A stretch of DNA of 64,000 nucleotides from Clytia hemisphaerica. Taxonomy: Eukaryota; Cnidaria; Hydrozoa; Leptothecata; Clytiidae. Each line of letters opens with the position of its first letter. The first letter of the stretch is position 1. Below the pieces are notes generated by a model. It did not search any database. It was not told where the DNA came from and saw nothing but the letters and a program-made list of their open reading frames with translations. The DNA lies in NCBI GenBank assembly GCA_902728285.1, contig CACVBU010000615.1:2051069-2115068 (forward strand). The letters run 5' to 3'. Below are positions 10,848 to 22,374 of this stretch, piece by piece. Both the position numbers and the translations under genes were made by a program.

Positions 10848-13800
10848 CCCAAGGTAGTTTCCGTATGTGTGAAAATCTGCTAGTGAAGGAATGAATCCTT
10901 CGAATCTCTTAGATGAGGTGTTACCATCTCGATGCTCCAATTGAACATTTGGAGCTCGTTCAACAGTTTTCAAATCACCAATGAAAAAGGTTTTCAGCTG
11001 ATGGTCACTTCCATTCCCAGGAACGAACTGATAAGCATGCTCAAAAATTTCAAACATTCCTTCACTTGATGTCTCATCACAATTCAAAATCCCTAAAAGG
11101 ATACTAATGGACAAAAGGTTATTTTAGTATGTATGTGTGTGTGTGTGTTCCATAAAATATACCCACTTAAACTCTGAGAGAAAATACGTAAAAAACAAAC
11201 AATGGCTGCAAATTATTGTACACAATTTTTTCGTTATCTTATAGAAAACAATTCTTTAAATTTCGCAAGTTTTGCAAAAATTTGGCTTATTTTTTTGAAA
11301 ACAAGGGAAACATGTCTAAAAAACTTTATTTTTGTGAGGAAAATCCAAAGGTTTTTAAAATTTTTGCAAGGATTAATTTTCGTGAATTAAGGGGAAAAAA
11401 TTGTCTCGAAATACGATCCCCGCGAAATTAAAATTCCCTTAAGGTATTTATTTGTGTGTATGTGTAACCCTTTATGCTTTGTTATAAGGGAATGGAATAA
11501 ATAATGGTAACTCTGGCAAGTCCATGAAAAGAGAAAGCACAACAAAAATAGTGTAAATGAATGTACAAGACTCAAAAGGTTTGAAAGTTGAAAACCTGAT
11601 GTGAAAATCCCAAATATTAGATCAATTTAGTCATGAATTTTTCCTGCTAAAGCAGGGTTCAAAAGTGATTACAAAAAATAGATAAGTTTGATGTATTAAG
11701 GCAGATTTAATGATTACTTTTCTTTTTAAAAGGTCCAATTTTGTTGAATGTAATACTACGTGACTTACAATGGTTGATTTCTTTTTTGTAAATTCCATAT
11801 ATGGATGAGGAATACATGTCTTGGTACTTGATTTTGCCCATGAAAGTTCACCAATCAAATTTACAAGATCTTTTGCAACTAAAAACTCAAATTCTTCAAC
11901 AAGGTTCTTCCTGTCTGAAGCAGTTGGAATGTAATTTTCCTTGTTGATTTCTTGGGGATTTTGGGGTAGTTTTGCTGGGATTCCAAACAAATGAGAAGGG
12001 GTTTGTACTCTGTTCAAAACTGCAATTGCATTGAACATGTTCAACATTGTGTTTTGATTAGATTTCGTCATGTGCCTGGTTCCAATTAGCTTGTTCAAAT
12101 TATCACCTGATCAATTAAATAGAATAAACAGGTACTGCATATGAAAACGAATTTAATAGAATTACAACATCAGGGCATTGCGATTCTTCAAGATTTTCAG
12201 ACTTGGGTCTAGTATAATTCAAATAATTTTATGTTACATCATCCCACCTATTATCTAGCTGATTATTAGTTTAGCTCCTATGGCAGAGTTGACATAATTT
12301 TTTTACCTATGTACATGAATTTTGATAAGAAACGGATACTGAAATCAATCTCTTTAACAGGAGTTGTTGGATCTACATGGATTGTTGACTCGTTATCAAT
12401 TTGCCAGCTCTCGTAGTGAATCAAGTAGTCGTTGTCTTCTTGGTCATCAAGATCTTCGTTGGGTGGTTCGCCAAGTTTGAACAAATCAAGGGGGAGCTTT
12501 GATCCTTGAACATCATAATCATCAACATTGCTATTCAAAATCTGTACTGTATTTGCTTTCGCAGCTGAGTTGTCCAGGAAACTGACATCAAGGTCTTGAA
12601 TAAATTTTGAAATATAAGATAATTTCCTTTATATACCAAATGCTTAGGTTATCCAGTTATCAGCAGAGCCTATTGTTCAATCTATATATTTAATAATTAC
12701 TAAAAATCTTTAGTGGAGTAAAATCATTTTCTTAAATACCTTAAGTGGATAATTTCATGTGGACTTGTTAAATTCCCAAAAATTCCACGTGGATTAAATT
12801 TTGCGAATGAAAGGTCTTCAAAATTTTCCTGTGGATTAAATTTTGCGAAAATGGCCAAAATTTGCAAAAATTAATCCACGCAAAAATTTATCCACTTAAG
12901 GTAATCACTTTATAAAAACTTTGCTCTAGGTTGTCCTATAGTAATTAGTTTTTAGTAGTTTTTAATAAGTCACCCTACCATCAGAAAGTGTAAATTTTGA
13001 TAACTCGTCATTGATCATAGGAATATCATCCTCGATTGCTCCGATTTCTTTAATCATTCCAAGACAATCGTCAAGATCACTCTAATAAAGTGCAATCAAT
13101 TCTTAGAAAACAAATCTTTTCTTAGAACTTCATTTTAACAACAAAAATGCACAAAATGTTGGCGATTCTGTAAGCCAGAAAATAAAAAAAGTAATTGCCT
13201 TGCTTTATTTTAGACTTTAGTCTCTTTAACTTTTCATTTATTCAAACCAAACTAATGGGAATTACAGGAAGAGATTTCAGTCCTTCAGTATGAGAAATTG
13301 AATTCAACGTTATTGGATGACCCAATAAATAAACAATTGCAAACCTTTGAGGTTTTAACCCACTCTTTGACAGGATCAAGAAAAGATTTTTCCAATTCAA
13401 ATTGTTTTGAAATCACTGTGTTGTAAGATACCGACATAGACAGCGAGTTGAGACGATTGATACATAACTTATCAGCATCGCCGTTCTTCAGTATTAAACC
13501 AATAATAGAGGGGAAAAGATTGCAATGCCAACTGCGGCAATTTAATAAAATATTGAGAGATGTCAGAATAGATGGCCTCAAAGACTGTTTAGTTTTCAGT
13601 TTATTTCTTCCAATTCTTGGATTTGTTCCGATATTTTCAATAAATTTGAGTGTGCATGGAGCCTTTGTTGATGCGTCCTTGTATTGTGAATCGAATTTAA
13701 AATCTTTTAGATGAATTGAATCCGTGACTTGTGAATTGAAAAATTTAGACTGAGACAATTTTTTGACCTCTGATGAGATGGTTTTCGAAAGGAGTTTTGA

Positions 13801-14864
13801 TGATATTTCATTAAATTCATTAGGATGGTTAGCATGGAGTGAATATAAAACATTTGCAACTTTTCCGTCTAACAAAGATTTAATGATTTTAACTTTTTTC
13901 CTTGATAGTGACCAATCTTCCTTCGTTGTTTCATATTCCAAAGTGACCTGAAATCATGGTGTATTTATTTGACATGAAGGAACACAAAACAAATAAATTT
14001 AACGACCAAAAATTACTTTTAACTTTTAAAAAGGATTTAAAAAGGTTCAAGAAATCTATGTGGTTTCATTTTGAGTCTAGTATTTTGCAGATAAAATAAG
14101 AAGTAATAATCACTGAATTTTAAAGGAAATAAGAACATATCAAATGTTATTTCATTCAACATAAAAATAACATATGCTATCATCATGCTATTATTGAAAA
14201 CTAGGCCTATCTTATACTTACTTTACACTCCTTTTCTTGCAAAGTATTATTGGCAAATGGTAAAACGTCTGATGAAATCTCTGTATCACTAGTTCCATCA
14301 ACCTCCAACTTTTTCCTAGAGCTAGACTGGCCACCACCATCCTTGGACATTCTTTTTGACTTGCAAATCACAAATGCTTCCTTCACTTTGGTCTGATTCC
14401 TTCTGAACTTTTCCAGCTGCTCTTCTCGTTTTAAAGAGATGAAGTGTATTTGTCGGTAGCATTTTCGACAAACAATTTTCAAGTCTAATCTACCAAACTG
14501 AGAACCGATGACATCTTCAATCTCTTTACAGACGTCTGTTTTTTCTGCATTTTCAGACGTGGACTTGTATAGTTTTCTCCTGTAGTAAGGATCTAGGATC
14601 TTTTCAGAGCAAAGTGCGCAACAATGTTCTGATGCCACCGAATCAAGATGGTAAATTGTCTTAATGGGTGTTTTTGGCTCTGCAGGGTCTTCTGTGTCTG
14701 CCATATTCAAAGGAACTGAGATCTGAATAAATTCTGATTACATTATTTCTATCTAGAACTAAAGTAATTGAAATGTTATATCTACTAATGCAGTTATAAA
14801 GATTGGAAATTATACCTGATGAAAGATCTTTATATCGATCCAGTCTAAGCCAAATTTCATTCAT
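10848..14864 (-). pseudogene. zinc-finger / DUF6589-like putative transposase, exons 1-7
   Basis: Exons by eye: 14864-14816, 14715-14222, 13947-13345, 13081-12979, 12594-12307, 12106-11769 and about 11100-10848. Exon 2 holds two cysteine pairs, CCALC ... CRKC, a probable zinc finger, then a basic region. Exon 3 has the SSIxGLxLxxG...RLNxL-like block recurring in invertebrate DUF6589 proteins. Exon 6 starts GDN and includes RHMTKSNQN; exon 7 carries GDLKTVERA and RFEGFIPSLADFH. DUF6589 is a poorly characterised family; its role as this element's transposase is inferred from context. The exon 6 to 7 junction does not close in phase with the obvious sites, so a small indel or a missed exon is likely. 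The C-terminal exon is inverted at 9945-10660. Divergence of the gene from the helicase is typical of two-gene transposons. Confidence 0.65.
12739..12901. mobile_element. CCTTAAGT-terminus MITE in an intron
   Basis: TA-flanked (12737-12738, 12902-12903), with inverted ends CTTAAGTGGATAATTT / AAATTTATCCACTTAAG. It lies in the intron between exons 4 and 5 of the putative transposase. Confidence 0.65.
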
Positions 14865-15204
14865 GAATTCATGATAATAATCCCAGGATCATCCATTTTC
14901 TTCTTCAAAAGATTTCCCAAAAAAATATCGATACGGTTTTTCATTTCAATCTACCAAATGGCGAAATTAAGAACCCAGCTGTCCCGATTTATAAACTTCA
15001 AAGTATGAATTTACCCCCTGAACACAGCTGTAAAAATACATTTTTTCCCAACAACGCCGAATTGGTATCGTCTAGACTGTTAGCACCACCGCCACTGTTT
15101 ACTCCGCCCCGAAAATTTTTCCACCCTGGGCGGTATTCCCTCTTCCAAATTATTCCCTTTTACAGTGACCTAAGTCTAGACGATAGGATCGTCTACTATC
15201 CGTA

Positions 15205-15713
15205 TATCTAACACTCCTTCTACTCCTTTTCCTTTCCTATCTTTCTTCTGTATCTTTGCTTCTACTGACTGTTTGAGACTTAGTTTCTCATTTCTGACTA
15301 AGTTTTGATACCTGTCAATCATTTTTCGACCAATCAAATCATCGCACCGGGTCGGATTCGAACCACCACTAAAGAAAGACCTTCGGTTTCGGAAGCCATC
15401 ACGCTATCCGTTGAGCCACACTCGCACAACAGAGGACAAAATTTGAAAATACTTATAGAATGACAAAAAAGACGGGGGTAATGTTATTATAATATGGGTA
15501 AAAGTACCCCTTTTTTAACCTGACTGAAATTCGAGCCGTTACTAGCAACCCTGCGGGGCCCAAGGCGCCGAGTATGCACCCGGCACAGTGACAAGCCGTT
15601 ACTAGCAACCCTGACCCTACCTAACTGTTAATGACCCAATATCCCCTGAAAACGGAATTACGGATAGGAGAAAAAATCGTGTTAGATCTACGGATAGTAT
15701 ATATCACTTTCCG
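15205..15713. other. remainder of the 533-bp element, with tRNA-like stretch
   Basis: Non-coding. On the minus strand 15427-15345 contains an A-box-like TGGCTCAACGGATAG and a B-box GGTTCGAATCC at tRNA-like spacing. The acceptor arms do not pair, so it is a tRNA-derived (SINE-type) relic rather than a tRNA gene. Confidence 0.5.
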
Positions 15714-15716
15714 TTT

Positions 15717-15728
15717 CAAGATGGCGGC
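15717..15728 (+). promoter_or_regulatory. TISU/YY1-type start element in R copy A
   Basis: CAAGATGGCGGC matches the TISU consensus SAASATGGCGGC, which is also a YY1 site, known to combine transcription control with translation start at very short 5' UTRs. It is identical in R copy B at 27598-27609. In copy A the downstream frame is interrupted near 15783. Confidence 0.5.
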
Positions 15729-15880
15729 TCAAGCGATAGTCAGATGTGATAAAAGTCAGTGTTGTACCAAAGTATTTCCAGTACTAGTGTATATGTATAA
15801 GAATTGCGAAGCGATTCAGGCAAGTCACTCAATTCGCAAGTTGCAAGCAAAATATCAATAGGGTCACACACTAGAAATTA

Positions 15881-16150
15881 GGCTTTCCCAGAAAAAATTT
15901 GAGTATGTGGGGTGGAGGATATAACAATTTTCAGTGATTTACCCCCCCCCCCCCGGACAAAGTGACTTTTGGCCCCCCGGAAAGCAGGTTTTACCCCCAG
16001 ACAAGCATCAGTTGACCCCCCGGACAACCCAAATTACTCCCGGACAGAGCAAATTTACCCCCAGGACAAGGCAAATTTTTATGATTTTTGGCTACCCCAC
16101 CGGACAATATATCCTCCACCCCCCATGTGCGAACATTTTCTGGAAGAGCC
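15881..16150. mobile_element. TA-flanked MITE with CCCCCGGACAA array
   Basis: The termini GGCTTTCCCAGAAAA... and ...TTTTCTGGAAGAGCC are inverted and carry GGGTGGAGGATATA / TATATCCTCCACCC further in; TA lies on both sides. The interior is seven to eight repeats of a roughly 20-30 bp unit built on CCCCCGGACAA. A second copy in inverse orientation is at about 50778-51030. Confidence 0.7.
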
Positions 16151-16943
16151 TATTGCAAGTTAAAATAGATTCATAATCAATTCGTAAATGTAAACCCCGC
16201 GAAACCCCGACAACTGCTCAGGTTCAGGAAGAGCGAGCCTCTTTAGAGATGTACTCAAACACTTCAGGTGTACAAACTTACGACGTTTACTTCTACGGAT
16301 CTGAGGAAAATTATATGATTTTTTTCATTAATCGTTGTGAAAAGTTCAATAATCATTTGTCCGCCCTGAGCCTTGAGTATTTTTATTTCTTAGTTTTTGT
16401 TTTAGACTCGTTTTACTTCCGGTTTCGAACTCCTTGCGTTCAAAATCGAACTTTCGAATCTTTCTAATTTTAAATTTCGAACGTTCGAATAAAAACAACA
16501 ATCGAAAGCTTTTTTCCTAACATAAACACCCCTGTGTCATGACCCGCTGGCAAACTTGGCAAAATTTCGTCCCGGGAGGGAAAATACTGTACCTCTCTAG
16601 CCTCTTCAAAAGGTCTTCTTTGCAAAGAGCCCAAAGAATAAAAAAAAAGTCAAACAAACTTTAAACATCACTCGGTTTATTGAGACAGGGATGTGAAATA
16701 CAGAGGATATCAAGACTAGAGTTTAATAGAAATAAGTTGACTTATGTAGTTTCAAAATTCAATAACCATATTAATTAGGAATATTGTATCATTTTGCATC
16801 GTAAATTCTGAAAAATTTAACAAAGTTCTAAAATTATATCTAAACTATTAGCGCTGTAAAATCCTGAGATAAAAATAAAGAAAACCAGATTAAAAAAACT
16901 TAGATATAGCAAGTATTCTTCAACGATTCCACTAAATAAAACC

Positions 16944-17891
16944 CGGTTAGTGTAAAACGCAGATCACAGGTCACAGGTCACGGGTCACAGGTCAGTGTTG
17001 ACAGGTCAGCGTTGATTACTGCGAAACACAAAAAAAATGTTTGAAAAACAGTTGTTAATGTCAATGATATAATTCCAAAGGTATTTTATTGATCTAGAAC
17101 TATTTTAAAGCTAAAAATCATCCCACGTGTTTACCACGTGATTTCGCGTTTTATGCCGTGTATAACACGGACCTGTGATACTTGTATTATATATTACATC
17201 TATATCACACATGCAAAAAAGTTATCCTTTCAATGTTATACGCATGTTACGAATGTTATATACAAAGAATAAAGAAATATTCGAATATCGATCTCACCTT
17301 TGCCTTATACAGCCCCTAACAGGAAAATAGCTATTTCACAATCACTAATGTCATATCTCATTTTATCTCCTGCATCACCTTGGGTATGATAACAAGAATT
17401 GATGAAAATAGCGTCAATGGGATTATTATTTTATAAATGTTTTATTATTTTTATCCCCTGCTTCGTATTTTTGATAAAATGACGTCACTATTTTCATCTC
17501 TCTAAAACAGCTCTCTTGGAGTATTTATTGTTTTCAAAACCTGTCAATCTATATCCACTTGCAGCGTTGGCATCCTATTACGCATGATAGATATTTTATT
17601 GTTAATTGGTGTACAAAACCTCATACTTCGAGATAACATCATTATTTACATAATTTAAGTGTCATTTGTTGTCAATTTTTGGGGTTGATGATTTGTCGTT
17701 TAAGTCTTCTAAATACCATATTTTGATATTACATTTCCATTACATCTATTATTTTCAGGAACTTTTGTTATGAGTTGTATGTTATGGGTTGTATGTTACG
17801 AGTGCGTTACAGTTTTCCGGTCTGTAATTTGTATGACCTGTGACCTGTGACCCGTGACCTGTGACCTGTGACCTGTGTTTTACACTAACCG
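16944..17891. mobile_element. 948-bp foldback element with 9-bp TSD and AGGTCA arrays
   Basis: The ends CGGTTAGTGTAAAAC and GTTTTACACTAACCG are perfect inverted repeats. The 9-bp AATAAAACC flanks both sides (16935-16943, 17892-17900). Inside each TIR lies a head-to-tail array of a 7-bp unit, AGGTCAC/GTGACCT, about four to six copies. A 9-bp TSD with long TIRs suggests a Mutator-like or Academ-like parent. No coding sequence is seen. Confidence 0.8.
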
Positions 17892-20800
17892 AATAAAACC
17901 TCAAAATTTTACTGACTGTGATTTTTTTCAAAGTTGGGAAACTCTTATCTTAAGTTTGCTGGAGGCAAGTACTTGGCAGTCTTTTACCCTCTTACTCGAG
18001 TTGTTGACAAACAGGAGCAAATTCTTCACATAAAAGTAAAAAATCTGTGACTTTTTCTCGGCTGTAGCACAGGAATTTAAAACAGTTAAAATGCATTCAT
18101 AAACATAATGTCATGTTTTGTCGTTGTATTTCGACATTTTACAAGTCATTACAGTACCATTAATCATACCATTATACCAACAATAAAATCCTTTATAATA
18201 CAGTCACATGTCAATGTTCTATATCTCTGACCATCGATGCGTATTCATAAAAAACAAACAACCAAAGAGCCCACATCATCGAGGGTCGGTCAAGCCAAAA
18301 TTCAAAAACAACGACAAACAAAATTTCTCCTTCCACTGAATAAGGGGAGGAATAAATTCTTCCAGGTTAGCCATATCCAAAAGCGCAAAATGTTTTTGTT
18401 CCCATCAATTCAAAACATACAACATAACAAGTCCAGTGATGCTCACTTCAACATACTACCAAGATTCAATCTAAACCAAAAGGAATGGCTTTCCCACCAT
18501 ATGTATACAGTTCATTTCTTCAGCTTAGATCCTCTTCTTGCAATGAAGCAACAACTCTGTTGAGCCTTGCCTGTCGATGAAAGAATAAAAATTCGATCTT
18601 CTTTCTTCTCATTCCTCAAGTTCAGCTGGTTTCTTCGTTTCTTTTCATCAAGCACCATCTCTTTTCAAAACACCAATCTCTCTTTTCAAAACAACAATAA
18701 ATATTTGTTTGTTGTTTTTAGTTCGAATTCGAATTTGGAAAAGTTCGAAAGCCCTAAGCTCGAGTCAATGCAATGACTTCTTGAAAAATGAGCGCCATTT
18801 GAACGCTTTTGAACGCTTCCAGCCCGCGCTGATTTTCCGATCTCTTCTTTAGATTTCCTAATTTAAACCTTAAGGAGATAAAAACAAGGCTTATCTAGTA
18901 CCGGTAACCACGTGTATTATCTCCGTAGCTTTTAAGAATTGGTATATCTAAACGCACGAGGCGACACTTTTTGAAAAAAACGAATCTAACCATCCGTAAT
19001 TCCAGGTCTCTCCGCCGCGATTCTAGGTTTGATCTAAGGAAGGGCGGACGGCTTTCTCAATCATTTCTGCGTTTGAAAGATTGGATATATATAGTAATTT
19101 TTCATTTGCGCTCCCCAGCGTAGGTGAGATTTAAAGGTACATATACACGATAGCAAAACTGCTTCGCTCATGTATATTCGCTTCGCAATAAATCTGTTGC
19201 AAGCTTCAATTTCTGTCATTTATTTTTTAACTCGGCAAATCAAACACATGATTTTCATCAAGGGGACTCTTTTTCTATATCTTTTGAAGCTTTAAAGCCG
19301 TTTGCTCAAGTTTTTGTTTATGTTGAATTTTCTGATACTTTTTAATTTTATTGCCGTTTTTGCAATAAAAACATATTTTTCTTGTTTGCCTCTAGGTGGG
19401 ATTGATGGTGTTATAATGTTATTGGAATTTGATAAAGTTTACAAAAGTACAGCTACTGTCTAAATTTGATAAAGACTGGATGCAATTGTGCTTTTTTGGA
19501 CTAAAAGGCGAATCGCAAAAAATTGTTTGGTTCCCGTCATTTCTACTTTAAAAAGTGGGGGTCGTTCGGTCATTCGGTTGAAAATATTTTTCTTTTAAGA
19601 AGCAGCTACATCTTGTTGAAAGGGAATCCGTCGTGTGGACTGATCCGAATTAAGAAATTGAGAAACCGTGGATAAACTGGTTTTCCGTTTACTCTCCATT
19701 AGCATGTGGTGGCTCGCTACTTCGATTTGAAAACACAGACAACAGAGCGTGCAGAGGTCGACAGTGGAAATCCAGCAAAGCAGCGGAAAAGCTTTCCGAC
19801 TCTCCAACTCTACCTGCTGACCGTAAATCAGGGTCGGTCAGATGACGGGAACCAAATGATGACATCACATCTCCTATTATTGGACTTGCAAAATTATGAC
19901 AAATGGTCTTTGGAATTTGATCAATTATATTAATATTAATATATACAGTTCTTGTTGAAATTGATCAAACTATTTTTCATGCAGTTCCGGACGCAGATTG
20001 TGTTTTTCTAACCTTTCCTAACTTTGGCGCACGTTTTGACCGAATAATGGAATGAAAAGCGATAACAGTTTATACATATCTCTTATCAGACTTGCAGAAA
20101 GCGGACTGCAGAAAGTTATGAAAAATGGTTTCTAGAATTTAATGAATTATATCGCCAAGTTGCACAACAACAGATCCATCTGGTCTTCATTTAACATTGT
20201 TTTAAAGTTTAAAAAACACTGCCAGTGCTTGGCACAGAAGAGAGGACTCCCAGTTGAAATTAATTGCTACTTCGCTACCTTGTTGAATTTATTTATTATG
20301 GTCGTGTGTTTATTCCGCTAAGGCGGTAAGGCGATCGCCCAAATTCATAGACCAATCAAAAGGGAGTTTAAAGCAAAACGGGGGAAAAATGAGCTTCCCC
20401 GCATAGTTATGAATTTTAAGTTTTGCTTTCGATTATCATTTGCGACTAAACTACAAAATTTATTTACGCAGACTGGATGCAAATTATGTTTTTCTGACCT
20501 TGCCAAATTTTGGCTTTGACTGAATAGCAGTCAGTATTTACGTACCTCATTGCCCTTGCAGACAACTGATAAATGGTTTCTGTAATTTGACCAAGTCTAC
20601 CAAAATACAGTTCCTGTTGAAATGTTATAAATATGAACTTAACGTTTTGTAAAGTTTTTGATGCAAATTGTGTTTTTCTGGAGTTTGCGCTTTGTGACTT
20701 AAACTTTGTAGCTTGTTAGTTTAAAGTGAAATTGGAGTTTTATCAAGTAAAACAAAAAGTACAGTTTCTGACGTTTTGGCAATTTTCTTATTTATTTCTA

Positions 20801-21187
20801 GTATAACACTTTGGTCAGATATGGATATTGTCTACATCGAACAGAAAAAATGTATCATAACTGACTGGAATGAAATTAACAAAAAGTTTAATTACACTAT
20901 GTTTCTCTTTTATTTTATAGTAGTGAACTATAGCTTAATTGTTTGATGTCATAAAAACAGTGCTACAATGCTAAAGAGAAGTATACTTTGAATTTCTCGT
21001 GGGGGGGGGGGGACGTGTGAAGGAGCTCTCAGGCTTGTTATCAAATGTTTCACATTTTGTACATTACAGTATTCAACATTTTTAGTCTACTCTGTTTCAG
21101 TACATCTCTTACATCTGTTAACCCACTTATTAAAGCTATCTAGCTAAGCTCTATTGGCTGACCTTCCAGCCTCGGCTGGTTTATTTT

Positions 21188-22374
21188 AATTGATTTTCAG
21201 TTCATCTATTCCCAAGATAATTACTTCGCACTTTTAACGACTTTAAAATCAACAATCATCGTTCGTTACAATTCATTACACATCGTGTCTTAGACGATTC
21301 CAATTTCAGATAACTTGAGCTCCGACGCAGATGATTGAAATAGTCAATTCTTCGTGTGCTTCAACTTCACAAACTTCGCCAATCCTAGTGGTGATAAGAT
21401 TTATATGAGAGTAATCGTCACGAAAAGCGCTAATAAAATATCGAAAAATGGAGATTCCCAAGATTGGCGAAGGTATCTTAAATCTTAGTTAAAAAAAATC
21501 TCTTTGATCTTTCTTTTTTTTCTTTTGTTAATTGCTTACGTCATCGATGACGATATTTCTCATGTTGAAAACACACGGATTTTACAAAGCTGACTAAGGG
21601 TCCTGGGACTTGAGTGTATGTTACAGTGCCTTAGTCATCACTCAGAGGACCCTTAAGATATCATAGGTGCATACTTTATACCTAGAACATTGATGTAGAT
21701 CTTTCTTGAGCATATGTCATTTTCATTTGCTGTAGCGTTTATTAAGTAAGTTCAGTGTATTTTCTGATAAGTTCTGGTAGCTCTTACAGAGAACTAATAA
21801 AAAACTATTAAAAAAAGAAACTCTGCCGCATAAACTTCTTGCTTTCTCTTTCCAAAAGAGAATCCCCCCAATGTTCTGCGGTATAAGGTATGCACCATTG
21901 ATATCATAATCCACCAATAGCTAATGACTAAGGTTTATAACATATAGCTAAGTGGATGGTTCCTTAGTTCTTATCCCTCAGAACACTTGATACATTTAAT
22001 AGAACTAATCATGAACAATCATTTATTAATACTGTTGAATATACAATATATCATAATCCTGTGCTCATAACCATTATATATAAAACACGGGAAATTTTTA
22101 GAGAAACTCTGCCGCAAGAACTTCTTGCTTTCTCTTTCCAAAAGAGAATCCCCCCAAAATGCTCAAATTAACAAACTTGTAAAATTATTGAAACTTTCCA
22201 TACGTACTAAATGATATCAAAACTGTTTCTCTACAAAAGATAAATCACTTCATACTTACAAAAAATAAATCACTTCAAACTTACATCAATTTTAAATACA
22301 CTTAGATCACTTCATATTTATAACAATTTTAAATATACTTGAAAATGTTTTGCATTGACACCAACATATAATTA
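21188..22374. other. no gene; a 55-bp block occurs twice
   Basis: GAAACTCTGCCGCA followed by CTTCTTGCTTTCTCTTTCC and AAAAGAGAATCCCCCCAA occurs at about 21817-21872 and 22104-22157 in direct orientation. Otherwise it is AT-rich with no exon-like run. Confidence 0.5.

Larger units (their letters stand above)
3363..15195. mobile_element. 11.8-kb TIR transposon with RecQ helicase and DUF6589-like gene (AcademH-like)
   Basis: The left end is TAGACGATGTTATCGTC and the right end, reversed, is TAGACGATCCTATCGTC: 17-bp TIRs with two mismatches, each itself partly palindromic. A perfect 9-bp TSD, CTATCCGTA, flanks it at 3354-3362 and 15196-15204. Cargo is a RecQ-type helicase (+) and a spliced zinc-finger/DUF6589-like protein (-), the putative transposase. 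From memory, the Academ superfamily includes a helicase-carrying branch (AcademH) with target duplications near this length; I cannot check this here. Both genes are broken, so the copy is probably immobile. A 221-bp internally deleted relative with the same TIRs and its own 9-bp TSD lies at 49936-50156. Confidence 0.8.
3339..15713. mobile_element. about 533-bp TIR element (hAT-like TSD), interrupted by the 11.8-kb element
   Basis: The ends carry inverted copies of GTGATA-x(2)-TACTATCCGTA-x-ATCTAACAC (3344-3362 continuing at 15205; and 15707 back to about 15680). It is flanked by TTTCAAGA at 3331-3338 and 15714-15721. R copy B has a single TTTCAAGA at the same place (27596-27603), which is an empty site. 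Removing the nested insertion leaves about 533 bp. An 8-bp TSD suggests a hAT-type parent, but no transposase is present. A tRNA-like stretch lies inside at 15345-15427. Confidence 0.7.
15784..19190. other. 3.4-kb insertion into R copy A
   Basis: This block is absent from R copy B, where AGTATTTCCAGTG continues directly to AAATCTGTTGCAAGC. AATTGCGAAGCGATTC at 15802-15817 is a partial inverted match to the right edge (TTCGCTTCGCAATA), so the block may itself be a TIR element, but no TSD is clear. It contains the elements at 15881-16150 and 16944-17891. The open frames at 16249-16467, 18237-18563 and 18567-18776 have no recognisable domain. Confidence 0.5.
3069..21187 (+). mobile_element. repeat R copy A, split by nested insertions
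   Basis: Three blocks (3069-3338, 15714-about 15783, about 19190-21187) are collinear with the uninterrupted copy B at 27417-29396. Both copies start ATTGGTCAGCCTAAGCTGAG and end GCCTCGGCTGGTTTATTTT. Each end carries a short hairpin (TCAGC-CTAA-GCTGA; CCAGCC-TC-GGCTGG), and TCAGCCTAAGCTGA is a loose inverted match to the other end, so R may be a TIR element of unknown class. The first interruption is the nested pair of transposons described below. The second (about 15784-19190) holds at least two further elements. Confidence 0.7.

Noticed and set aside
15345..15427. tRNA gene
   Set aside because: A-box and B-box words are present, but the acceptor stem does not pair; more likely a tRNA-derived relic.
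3069..21187. One 18-kb giant transposon bounded by the R ends, with R copy B as its internally deleted form
   Set aside because: The TIR plus TSD evidence (CTATCCGTA and TTTCAAGA) explains the extra DNA in copy A as two successive insertions into R, which is simpler than one giant element.
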